Assembly (NCBI GenBank): GCA_038230415.1
Contig: JBBRNH010000007.1
Span: 42,829-106,828, forward strand
From: JBBRNH01 sp038230415
GTDB lineage: Bacteria > Bacteroidota > Bacteroidia > Cytophagales > Spirosomataceae
Direction: 5' to 3'
DNA length: 64,000 bases
Both the position numbers and the translations under genes were made by a program. Positions 51,955-60,005 of the stretch are shown one piece after another. How positions within the stretch are numbered: position 1 is the first letter of the stretch; each line of letters begins with the position of its first letter. The notes under the pieces were generated by a model that worked only from the letters and a program-made list of their open reading frames with translations, searched no databases and was not told the origin of the DNA.

Positions 51955-52800
51955 TCAAATATCATCCACAAAGGTATTCTCCCGTTTGCGGAAAAAATAC
52001 ACCGACAGAATCAATGTTACCAGCACAACGGCAGCAGAAAGCACCACGCTGTTGGGATTAAAAAATGATTTCCCACCCAGCAGCGACCACCTAAACCCTT
52101 CGATGATACCCACTAACGGGTTCATGTTATAGATCGTAGCCAGTTCGATACCGTGCCAGGTTTGGCCCGCCACCAACCGGCTGCTGTATGCAATGGGGCA
52201 GATATAAAACCCGACCTGAATAATGAATGGTATCAGCTGGGCAATATCGCGAAACCGCACGTTGACCACCGCAAAAAACAGCCCGAACGCCAGCGCGGCC
52301 AGTAACGCCAGCAGCATAAAGGCGGGTAGCCAAAGAATGTGCCAGTCCGGTACAAACTGATACCAGACGGCAATAATCACGAACAGTCCCAGCGAGATCA
52401 GGAAGTCAATAAAACTCACCGCCACCGCGCTCAACGGCATAATGAGCCGGGGGAAATACACCTTTGTCACGAGGTTGGTGTTGGCCGTGATGCTCGAACT
52501 GATCTGGGTGAAGGCGTTGGCAAAAAACGTCCAGACCGTCAGTCCCGACACCACCATCAGCGGATACGGAATACCGGGGTCGGCGGGGAGTTTGGCAATA
52601 ATGCTGAACACAAACACCATAATCAGCATCGTGGTCAGGGGCCGAATCAGGCTCCACGACGCGCCGAGGGCCGTTTGTTTGTACCGGATCGAGATGTCGC
52701 GCATCGAGAGGATGTACAACAACTCGCGGTTACGCCATAAATCGCGCCAGTAATGCCGTTCCGGGCGGTTGGCTTGTATCAGAACTTCGTGTTGTTTCAT
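51955..52800 (-). CDS. ABC-2 type polysaccharide export permease (Wzm-like)
   Basis: A 281-residue inner-membrane permease of the ABC-2 family with six hydrophobic helices. It starts with a cytoplasmic segment (YWRDLWRNRELLYILSMRDISIRYKQTALGASWSLIRP in segments) typical of Wzm/TagG, and ends with a charged RKRENTFVDDI. With the Wzt-like ATPase it would move a lipid-linked glycan across the inner membrane. It starts 1 base after the chain-length gene stop, so the two are co-translated or tightly coupled. The ATG at 52800 is preferred to an in-frame start 16 codons upstream. Confidence 0.95.
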   Translation of the reverse strand: MKQHEVLIQANRPERHYWRDLWRNRELLYILSMRDISIRYKQTALGASWSLIRPLTTMLIMVFVFSIIAKLPADPGIPYPLMVVSGLTVWTFFANAFTQISSSITANTNLVTKVYFPRLIMPLSAVAVSFIDFLISLGLFVIIAVWYQFVPDWHILWLPAFMLLALLAALAFGLFFAVVNVRFRDIAQLIPFIIQVGFYICPIAYSSRLVAGQTWHGIELATIYNMNPLVGIIEGFRWSLLGGKSFFNPNSVVLSAAVVLVTLILSVYFFRKRENTFVDDI

Positions 52801-52801
52801 G

Positions 52802-53923
52802 TTACTCTTCCCGCATGACCGACAGGTAGGTTTCTCGCAGGAAAACAATCAATAAACTCAGAATCAGACCCAGCGCAATGCCGGCCTGCATGGCAATGGA
52901 GGTAATCACTTCTTTATAAAGCGGCAACTGCACCGGTTCGATAACGGTAAACAACGGCGATTCACGAATCAGCGACATCCGCATATTTTCTTCGCTCTGC
53001 ACAGCCGCGTAGTATTGCTGCGTCAGGAAGGTTGATTTACGGGTCAGGTTGGCTTCGGTCAGCTTGCCCTCGGCAATCACCAACTGCTGATTTTGGTCCA
53101 TGTACCGCGCCAGTCGGCTATCGTTGCCGGTCACCAACTGATACAGCGAATCCCGGCGAAATTTGAGCAATGTCAGCATTTCGAGACTCTTCTTGGTTTG
53201 CTTCTGCTTATAGTCTTCTTCGATGGTTTTGAGGTGGTTTTCTACGAAGGTTTTGGCTAAGGCTTCGTCTTCCATCCCCACTTTGAGTTCCATGAATGAC
53301 GATTTGCGTTCGGGCTGCTCCACGCCGATTTCACCGGCTTTCATGCGGGCATAAATCTGCGACATCGCGATGTGCTCCTGTCTGGTAAAATCAACGGTCT
53401 TTTTTGGCCCATTGAAATAGAATAGCAGCAGTGAATCACTGTCTTCCCATTCTTTATCGCGGATACCACTGTGCCGAATGTAGTAGTTCGCCAGCAGGGT
53501 GTCTTTGCCGTTGATTTTCACGGTTTTCATCAGGGTTTTCTCCACAACGGGCCGCGACTTGGCGTAGATCATGAAGTTGTCGCCGGTGAAGATATTGGCA
53601 TCCGGCGCGGCCCCACCCATGCCAAACGCGCTGGCTAAGGCACCAAAACCGCCCATGTTACCGGCAGCTCCTTCGCCCCCGCCGAGGTTAAACTTGATGG
53701 AAGCGGTATAAACCGGCTGCCGTTTCTGGGAGATGTCGATGATCTTACCGACGATGCCGCCAATGAGGGTAAAGGCCAGTACTAATTTCCAGTACCGCCG
53801 GAATACGTCTTTCAGGCCGAAGATGCGTAACAGCACTGATTTGGGCGAAATCTGATCGGGCGGAATAGGTCGGGTTACCATACCATTGGCGTTCAGGTTA
53901 GTTTTGTTTTCTGATGTGTTCAT
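52802..53923 (-). CDS. Wzz/GumC-like chain-length or co-polymerase protein
   Basis: A 373-residue inner-membrane protein with a transmembrane helix near each end (about residues 44-62 and 340-362) and a long, helical periplasmic loop between them (for example KTFVENHLKTIEEDYKQKQTKKSLEMLTLLKFRRDSLYQ in segments), the layout of polysaccharide co-polymerases. No tyrosine-kinase domain is present. Wzz proteins set chain length or connect export to the outer-membrane channel; here it lies directly between the Wza-like and Wzm-like genes. A glycine-rich GGGEGAAGNMGGFGALASAFG loop is unusual. Confidence 0.92.
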   Translation of the reverse strand: MNTSENKTNLNANGMVTRPIPPDQISPKSVLLRIFGLKDVFRRYWKLVLAFTLIGGIVGKIIDISQKRQPVYTASIKFNLGGGEGAAGNMGGFGALASAFGMGGAAPDANIFTGDNFMIYAKSRPVVEKTLMKTVKINGKDTLLANYYIRHSGIRDKEWEDSDSLLLFYFNGPKKTVDFTRQEHIAMSQIYARMKAGEIGVEQPERKSSFMELKVGMEDEALAKTFVENHLKTIEEDYKQKQTKKSLEMLTLLKFRRDSLYQLVTGNDSRLARYMDQNQQLVIAEGKLTEANLTRKSTFLTQQYYAAVQSEENMRMSLIRESPLFTVIEPVQLPLYKEVITSIAMQAGIALGLILSLLIVFLRETYLSVMREE

Positions 53924-53955
53924 GGCTGCGTTATCTCTGTTTCAGTCACATTATA

Positions 53956-56580
53956 TTATCGAACGGTACGGAAGGCGAGAATGCCCAGAATCAAGCTAAA
54001 CAGCGAGCCAGTTATACCCGTAGCGGTCGAAATAATCTGCTGTGGCGTTAGTGGATTCGTCGTCTTTTTCGGCACAATAATTTCCGAACCCGGTTCTACA
54101 CGGGGATAAACATTGAAGAAGCCAAATTTACGGGTGCGGTCAACCGAGCCGTTGGCATACACGATATACGCCTTGCGCCGTTGCGACCGGCTGGTGAATC
54201 CGCCGGCCTGCGACACATAATCCTGGAACGTTTGGTTCTGGCGGTATTTGACTGTGTTTGGCAGGAGCAGTTCGCCCTGAAGCCGCACCGTTTCTAACCG
54301 TTTCGGGATACGGAGCAGATCGCCCTCCTGCACCAGAATATCTTCTGATGAGCCGGGGTTTGCCAGAATCCGTTTCAGGCTGATGCCGATAGATTCCTTT
54401 TTTGCGGCTGACACCTCGTCAATCTGCACAACGCTATTCCGTGAATCATCGGCTAATTCAGTCACTGACCGTTGCCGCACCGCCAGTTCATCCTGACTGA
54501 GAACAACAGTCCGGATCAATGTAGCACCCTCTACGTAGGCAAACGGAGTCAGCCCACCGGCCTGCGCCACTAAGTCCGAAATTTTCAGGTCTTTGCGCGG
54601 AATTGGGTAGCCGCCCGGCAAAATCACCTCGCCCTCAACCTGCACGTAGGTCTGCACCCGGTAGTTGGGCGACCGGCGCACGATAACCTGGTCGAATGGT
54701 TGCAGCACAAACCGGCTGTTGCCATTTTTTACCGACAGATCACGGTCAATATCAAACTGAATCACCTCGGCAATCTGAGCGTTCACGGCTCTGGGGTCAA
54801 TGTCGCGTTTCCGGCGTACCACCTCCACCTGAGCCGCTGCCGCTGATTCTTTCAGCCCGCCGGCCTGCAATATCAGGTCTTCGAGGGTCATGTTTGCCAT
54901 GTAGCCCACGCCGTCTGACGGTTTATTGACCTCGCCCTGAATCGAAATACTGGCCGATTCGACCAGATCAAACCGCGACGACACAATCACCTGATCTTCG
55001 CGTTTGAGCGGCACGTCGGGGGCTTTTCCGGCCATCATATCGGCTAAGTTGACGGTGATATTTTCGATGGCAAGGTCGTCGCGGGTGCGGATGATCTGCA
55101 CCCGGCCCGTGAAGGCATCCTCACGCAGGTTTTCGGCGGTGCGAATCAGGGTCAGCAGCGTAGCGTTCTGATCGAGCGAATACTGACCGGGCCGGTACAC
55201 GGCTCCGTTGATGATGACGCGGTTCTGAAACCGATTGAGGAGTTGTTCTACGTCCACCGCATCACCGTCCTGCATCTCGAATGTGGCAAACTTATCTTTC
55301 GTTACATCTTCTACCACCCGTTCGCGGTCGTTGACGCGGGTTACTTTGATACGGCTTTTGTAGGCGTTGGCCGCAAAACCACCGGCGTAATACAGGAGTT
55401 TGTCGAGGTTTTCGCCGGGTAACAACTCAAAAATATTGTTCCGGCGTACGGTTCCGGTAATCTCTACGCGGTTCACAAAGGTTGGAATCCGAATCACATC
55501 GCCATCGCGCAGCCGAATGTCATTTTTTTGGACACCCGTCACCAAGTAATCATAGAGGTCGAGGGTAGCGATCACTTTGCCGCCCCGGATCACATTGATG
55601 CGCCGGAACGACCCCAGCACATCCGGGCCACCGGCGGCATAAATAGCGTTCATAACCGATGCCAGCGACGAGACCGGATAAGTGCCGGGTTTGAAAGCCT
55701 CGCCCAGCACCGATACCCGGATGGTTCGCAGGCCGCCGAGGGTGATTTCGAGGTAGGTATTTTTGGGACCATAGCTGCTATTGGTCAGCCCGACAAACTT
55801 GCTGGCAAGCCGGTTGGTGATCCGCGCCCGCGCCTGTTCCACGCTCAGGCCCAGTATAGATATGGGGCCGATGCCGGTGGTGCCGGTAAAATAAATGTTG
55901 CCTTCGGGCGTAACGGTCTGGCTGAAATCACCCGCCGAATTGCCATACATCGTGATATTCAGTACATCGCCCGGCCCCAGTTGGTAATTCTGCGGAGTCG
56001 GGATGTTGGTGTTCGGCACAAAAACGTTGGCGTAATTGGGGTTGTTGAAGATTTCGTGGCCGAAGAGTTTCTGGCGGATTTCTTCTTTCTCGCGCCGTCG
56101 GGCGGCTTGGTAGCCTTCTTCCAGCACTTCAGTCGTTGTTTTGGTTGCGTCGTTGATGTCTGCCGATTCGGAAGTAGGCGCGGTGGGTGCCGTTGTGGTT
56201 GTGGTTGCGTTCGTATTTCCCTGCCCCTGACCCGGGCCTTGTCCCTGCCCCCGGCCATTGGTGGTGGCGGGTGCCGTGGTGCCGGTGCGGCCATTGGTAT
56301 TGCCGGGCGTGGTTTGCCCCGGCGTGGTGTTGGTACGGGGACCGGGCTGCGTACCCCGCGAACCGGGTTGGGTACCTCCCGGCAGCGCACCGCCCGGCAA
56401 CGACTGACCGCCGGGGAGACCCGCCGGGGCCGACGGAGCCACCACCTGAGCCGAGGTTACTGAACCAAACAAACCTAAACCAGTGAGAAAGAATAAAGCG
56501 GCAGTTTGCCGAACGGGAATACCGATTTTGCCATGAAACTGACCGATTTTAGCAACGTAATAAGCCCGGAGATTTTGCAT
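53956..56580 (-). CDS. SLBB-domain polysaccharide export protein (Wza-like)
   Basis: An 874-residue exported protein that would form the outer-membrane or periplasmic conduit for the glycan. A signal-like segment (TAALFFLTGLGLFGSVTSAQ) is followed by a long low-complexity Pro/Gly/Thr/Gln linker (about residues 45-140), the poly_export domain (YQLGPGDVLNITMYG), and several SLBB domains (for example ISIQGEVNKPSDGVGYM and VQVEGEVILPGGYPIP), and ends with a transmembrane helix (GITGSLFSLILGILAF). The ATG at 56580 is used; an upstream in-frame start would add 33 codons. It is the first gene of the polysaccharide unit, so a promoter should lie just upstream, though no good -7 box is seen there. Confidence 0.93.
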   Translation of the reverse strand: MQNLRAYYVAKIGQFHGKIGIPVRQTAALFFLTGLGLFGSVTSAQVVAPSAPAGLPGGQSLPGGALPGGTQPGSRGTQPGPRTNTTPGQTTPGNTNGRTGTTAPATTNGRGQGQGPGQGQGNTNATTTTTAPTAPTSESADINDATKTTTEVLEEGYQAARRREKEEIRQKLFGHEIFNNPNYANVFVPNTNIPTPQNYQLGPGDVLNITMYGNSAGDFSQTVTPEGNIYFTGTTGIGPISILGLSVEQARARITNRLASKFVGLTNSSYGPKNTYLEITLGGLRTIRVSVLGEAFKPGTYPVSSLASVMNAIYAAGGPDVLGSFRRINVIRGGKVIATLDLYDYLVTGVQKNDIRLRDGDVIRIPTFVNRVEITGTVRRNNIFELLPGENLDKLLYYAGGFAANAYKSRIKVTRVNDRERVVEDVTKDKFATFEMQDGDAVDVEQLLNRFQNRVIINGAVYRPGQYSLDQNATLLTLIRTAENLREDAFTGRVQIIRTRDDLAIENITVNLADMMAGKAPDVPLKREDQVIVSSRFDLVESASISIQGEVNKPSDGVGYMANMTLEDLILQAGGLKESAAAAQVEVVRRKRDIDPRAVNAQIAEVIQFDIDRDLSVKNGNSRFVLQPFDQVIVRRSPNYRVQTYVQVEGEVILPGGYPIPRKDLKISDLVAQAGGLTPFAYVEGATLIRTVVLSQDELAVRQRSVTELADDSRNSVVQIDEVSAAKKESIGISLKRILANPGSSEDILVQEGDLLRIPKRLETVRLQGELLLPNTVKYRQNQTFQDYVSQAGGFTSRSQRRKAYIVYANGSVDRTRKFGFFNVYPRVEPGSEIIVPKKTTNPLTPQQIISTATGITGSLFSLILGILAFRTVR

Positions 56581-57135
56581 ATTTTTTAGATGTAGGTGTA
56601 CATCATTGGGTACCATCAGCCCGCTCATAAAGTGGTTTGGCAGGCCGTAGTTTGGCACCTTTATTGATTCAGAGGGCAAAGTAAACGAAGTTTTGCCGGA
56701 TTCTAAACAGTTTTCTACCTACTAAATTATTTTACGGTCTGCCGGTGTCCGGTATAATTTTTCCAATTTTTGCCCATTCCGTTTCTGTACGTTATCAAAC
56801 ACGCCTGTACGCTAACCACCAATACATCACCGGGATCACCGTCTAAGAAACCAGCATCCCAACGCACATCCCGCCAATCACCGACAGAGCAAGCGGCTGC
56901 TGGAGTTCTGACCCCAACCCGCCACTGAACAACACCAACTTCCCGGCTGTCTATGCCAAAATCGAACGGGACAAACGGGCCTTTTTTGTCGGCACAAAAA
57001 ACGGCATGACTGCTCCGGGGCGACACCGAGATCAGGCTGTGTAACGGAATGGCTTGGGATTGGCGTTACGGTCGTAAATTCACCCGGCCCGGTTTTGCGG
57101 CTCAATGCCCGTTATTTCGTAATTTAGCCCCATAC
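56581..57135. other. Intergenic region between the polysaccharide cluster and parE
   Basis: About 555 bases between divergent genes, holding the control regions of both. An open frame of 99 codons on the minus strand (56727-57026) shows no motif or good start and is not called. Plus-strand fragments such as NFPAVYAKIERDKRAFF read like short coding remnants but are broken by stops. No strong terminator or -7 box was found. Confidence 0.4.
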
Positions 57136-59031
57136 ATGGCAGAGATCAAACAAAACAGTACGAATTACACAGAAGACAGCATCCGGTCGCTCGACTGGCG
57201 CGAACACATACGGCTCCGGCCCGGTATGTACATCGGTAAACTCGGTGATGGCGCAGCCGCCGACGATGGTATCTACGTCCTGATCAAAGAAGTGATGGAC
57301 AACTGCATTGACGAACACGTGATGAGCTTCGGCAAAACCATCGAGGTTCGGGTGTCGGATCATCGGGTTGACATCCGCGACTACGGGCGGGGTATTCCCC
57401 TCGGCAAAGTGGTGGAGGTGGTTTCCAAAATCAACACCGGCGGCAAATACGATTCGAGCGTGTTTCAGAAAGCGGTCGGCCTCAACGGAGTCGGCACCAA
57501 AGCGGTGAACGCCTTAGCCAGTTACTTTCGGGTGCAGGCCTACCGCGACGGACGCACGGTGTGGGCCGAGTTTGAACGCGGTGAACTCCGGCAGCAGGGC
57601 GACGAAACCACCACCGAACGCAACGGAACCCTGGTGGTTTTTGAACCCGACGACACGGTGTTCAAAAACTACCACTACATTCCGCAGTACCTCGAAAACA
57701 TGGTCTGGAATTACTGCTACCTGAACGCCGGGTTGGTTATCAATTTCAACAAGCAGAAATACGTCTCGCAAAACGGCCTGCTCGATCTGTTGCAGAACAA
57801 GCACAAACACGACGACCTGCGCTACCCGATTATCCACCTCAAAGGCCCCGATCTCGAACTCGCCCTGTCGCACGGCAATCAGTATGGCGAAGAATATTAT
57901 TCGTTCGTCAACGGCCAGAACACCACCCAGGGCGGCACCCACCTCACGGCCATGAAAGAAGCCCTGGTGGACACCGTCAGGAAACACTTCGACAAGCAAT
58001 ACGACACCACCGACATCCGGGCCAGCGTAATTGCCGCCATCAGTATCCGGGTGCAGGAACCCGTTTTCGAGAGTCAGACCAAAACCAAACTCGGCTCGTT
58101 TGCTATGGCCCCCGACCCGGCAAGCCCCACGGTGAACGCTTTTGTGAAAGATTTTTTCCGGGAACGCTTGGACAACTTCCTGCATATGAACCCAACGGTG
58201 CGCGATGCGATGAAGAAACGCATCGAGCAGTCGGAACGGGAACGCAAAGAACTGGCCGGGGTGAAAAAACTCGCCAACGAACGCGCCAAAAAAGCCAGTA
58301 TGCACAACCGCAAACTGCGCGACTGCCGGATTCACCTGCCCGACCTGAAATCAGACGAGCGGCTCAACACCACGCTCTTTATCACCGAAGGCGATTCGGC
58401 CAGCGGCTCCATCACCAAGAGCCGCAACGTGCAGACGCAGGCCGTGTTTAGTCTGCGCGGAAAACCGCTCAACTGCTTCGGGCTGACCAAAAAAGTGGTC
58501 TATGAAAACGAGGAGTTCAACCTGCTGCAACACGCCTTAGACATCGAAGAAGGGCTGGACGCGTTGCGGTACAGCCGGATTGTGATTGCCACCGATGCTG
58601 ATGTTGACGGGATGCACATCCGGCTGCTGATGCTCACGTTTTTTCTGCAATTCTTCCCCGATTTGGTCCGAAACGGGCATTTGTACATTCTCGAAACGCC
58701 CCTGTTCCGGGTCCGAAATCCCAAGAATCACAAGGAAACGGCGTACTGCTACTCGGAAGAAGAAAAACAGAAGGCGACCAACAAGCTCACCAAAGGCGGC
58801 AAAAAGGTCGAGATCACCCGGTTTAAGGGCTTGGGTGAGATTTCGCCCGATGAGTTTGGCCTGTTCATCGGCGACAGTATGCGCTTAGAGCCGGTGATTA
58901 TGGAGAAAGATACGTCGGTGCCGAAGCTGCTCAGTTATTATATGGGCAAAAACACGCCCGACCGCCAGCGGTTTATCATTGATAACCTCCGGGTTGAGAA
59001 AGACATCGAGGACGTGGCGTTGGTGGTGTAG
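57136..59031 (+). CDS. parE: DNA topoisomerase IV subunit B
   Basis: A 631-residue type IIA topoisomerase ATPase subunit, which with ParC unlinks replicated chromosomes. The GHKL ATPase domain has EVMDNCIDEH, DYGRGIPLG and GLNGVGTKAVNALAS; the transducer follows, and the TOPRIM domain has EGDSASGSITKSRNVQTQAV and DADVDGMHIR, then the C-terminal RFKGLGEI. The short N-terminus MAEIKQNSTNYTEDSIRSLDW and the length match the bacteroidetal ParE form rather than GyrB. The ATG at 57136 is preferred to an in-frame start 29 codons upstream. parC is not in the window. Confidence 0.95.
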   Translation: MAEIKQNSTNYTEDSIRSLDWREHIRLRPGMYIGKLGDGAAADDGIYVLIKEVMDNCIDEHVMSFGKTIEVRVSDHRVDIRDYGRGIPLGKVVEVVSKINTGGKYDSSVFQKAVGLNGVGTKAVNALASYFRVQAYRDGRTVWAEFERGELRQQGDETTTERNGTLVVFEPDDTVFKNYHYIPQYLENMVWNYCYLNAGLVINFNKQKYVSQNGLLDLLQNKHKHDDLRYPIIHLKGPDLELALSHGNQYGEEYYSFVNGQNTTQGGTHLTAMKEALVDTVRKHFDKQYDTTDIRASVIAAISIRVQEPVFESQTKTKLGSFAMAPDPASPTVNAFVKDFFRERLDNFLHMNPTVRDAMKKRIEQSERERKELAGVKKLANERAKKASMHNRKLRDCRIHLPDLKSDERLNTTLFITEGDSASGSITKSRNVQTQAVFSLRGKPLNCFGLTKKVVYENEEFNLLQHALDIEEGLDALRYSRIVIATDADVDGMHIRLLMLTFFLQFFPDLVRNGHLYILETPLFRVRNPKNHKETAYCYSEEEKQKATNKLTKGGKKVEITRFKGLGEISPDEFGLFIGDSMRLEPVIMEKDTSVPKLLSYYMGKNTPDRQRFIIDNLRVEKDIEDVALVV

Positions 59032-59051
59032 CAATGAGACGATATGACGAA

Positions 59052-59093
59052 CCGGGCGGGCGCAGAATACCGGGATGGTCTGCACCCGCCCGG
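59052..59093 (+). terminator. Stem-loop after parE
   Basis: CCGGGCGGGCGCAGA / TCTGCACCCGCCCGG with one mismatch and a 12-base centre, 20 bases after the parE stop. No T-run follows, so it is a strong hairpin but not a classical intrinsic terminator. Confidence 0.6.
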
Positions 59094-59134
59094 CACAGGC
59101 AAATGCGTACTTTTGGGCCATAAACACAATCTCT

Positions 59135-59203
59135 GATGGCCTGTTCAAGATTTTCCGCATCCTCAAAGCCATCAAACAACTCCCTATCGAACGAATTGCC
59201 TGA
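59135..59203 (+). pseudogene. Remnant of a second copy of the PD-(D/E)XK-like gene
   Basis: Twenty-two codons (DGLFKIFRILKAIKQLPIERIA) and a TGA closely match the last part of the neighbouring protein (DDLLDIFRILKALKQLVIERTTQ). Nothing upstream continues the match in frame, so this is the tail of a decayed or partly deleted paralogue lying just before the intact gene at 59219. Confidence 0.8.
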
Positions 59204-59218
59204 ACGCTAACTCTCCTC

Positions 59219-59872
59219 ATGGAAATTAAAGCCTTTACCGATTGCTCATTGGTCTACCTCGAAAAGACCTTTGGTCTTCAGCAACAGTTCGACGGCCCCG
59301 AACTGACCCGTTGGCTCTCGATGCCCATTGATCTGAGCGACCACGAACTGCGCGAATTACGCGACTTTCAGGAACCACTTACACTGAACATTCTCCACTG
59401 GAACGAGCAAGAATTAAGCCTGAATTTCATTGGCCCACTCTTCGCGTTGGTACGCTTCACGAGCCGACAGTTTAACCTGTTTGCCCAACGGCTTGTCCGG
59501 GCTAAGGTGGGAGACGTTGAACTCTACGGTAAGCCCGATGCGTTCATCGCCACTGGGTTTCGGGAGCCGGAAATTCCATTTTTTGCCTTTCACGAATTTA
59601 AACGCGACATCGAGCCATCGGGCCATCCGGCGGCTCAGGTGCTGGCAACCATGCTGGCCGGGCAAGCCCTCAACCAAACCCAACCAGATTCTAACACGGC
59701 TTCACCAGTGTATGGCTGCTACGTGAATGGCCGCGACTGGAACTTTATGACCCTGACCGGCCAGACTTACTGCATTAGTTCTGACTACTCGGCCCTGACC
59801 GATGATCTGCTCGACATCTTCCGTATCCTGAAAGCCCTCAAACAACTCGTTATCGAACGAACCACTCAATAG
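59219..59872 (+). CDS. PD-(D/E)XK-like putative nuclease-fold protein
   Basis: A 217-residue protein with a likely PD-(D/E)XK core: GKPDAFIA (Asp near residue 108) and, after a short gap, FFAFHEFKRD (Glu and Lys near 124-126), then HPAAQVLATMLAGQAL as the following helix. This fold is used by many restriction and repair nucleases, but also by inactive regulatory proteins; this family, common in Bacteroidota, has no assigned function. No DNA-binding domain is attached. A relic of a second copy lies directly upstream, so the family appears to duplicate and decay locally. It ends in a strong terminator. Confidence 0.75.
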   Translation: MEIKAFTDCSLVYLEKTFGLQQQFDGPELTRWLSMPIDLSDHELRELRDFQEPLTLNILHWNEQELSLNFIGPLFALVRFTSRQFNLFAQRLVRAKVGDVELYGKPDAFIATGFREPEIPFFAFHEFKRDIEPSGHPAAQVLATMLAGQALNQTQPDSNTASPVYGCYVNGRDWNFMTLTGQTYCISSDYSALTDDLLDIFRILKALKQLVIERTTQ

Positions 59873-59902
59873 TATTGGCAAGTCTATTTCCTGATTTTTC
59901 CC

Positions 59903-59940
59903 GTACCTGGCCGGTCTTTTTCCGGTCAGGTACTTTTTTT
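59903..59940 (+). terminator. Intrinsic terminator after the PD-(D/E)XK-like gene
   Basis: Stem GTACCTGGCCGG / CCGGTCAGGTAC with one mismatch, a 7-base loop and a following run of seven T (59934-59940). Confidence 0.9.
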
Positions 59941-59969
59941 GACTGATTTCCAACTATTCTGTACATTTC
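59935..59969 (+). promoter_or_regulatory. Candidate promoter of the metalloprotease gene
   Basis: A -33-like TTTTTTG ending at 59941 is 20 bases ahead of TACATTTC (59962-59969), one mismatch from TAnnTTTG. Spacing is normal for this phylum, and the start codon lies 37 bases further on. The -33 element overlaps the T-run of the preceding terminator. Confidence 0.5.
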
Positions 59970-60005
59970 GCCATCAAGTACAACAAAACCTTTTAACAAA
60001 CTGTT

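Noticed and set aside
55528..56463. Long open frame (311 codons) on the plus strand opposite the Wza-like gene
   Set aside because: It is antisense to a well-supported SLBB export protein, is rich in Gly/Arg as expected from a mirrored low-complexity region, and has no domain.
56727..57026. 99-codon minus-strand frame upstream of the Wza-like gene
   Set aside because: No motif, no plausible signal or start context, and unusual composition; treated as intergenic.
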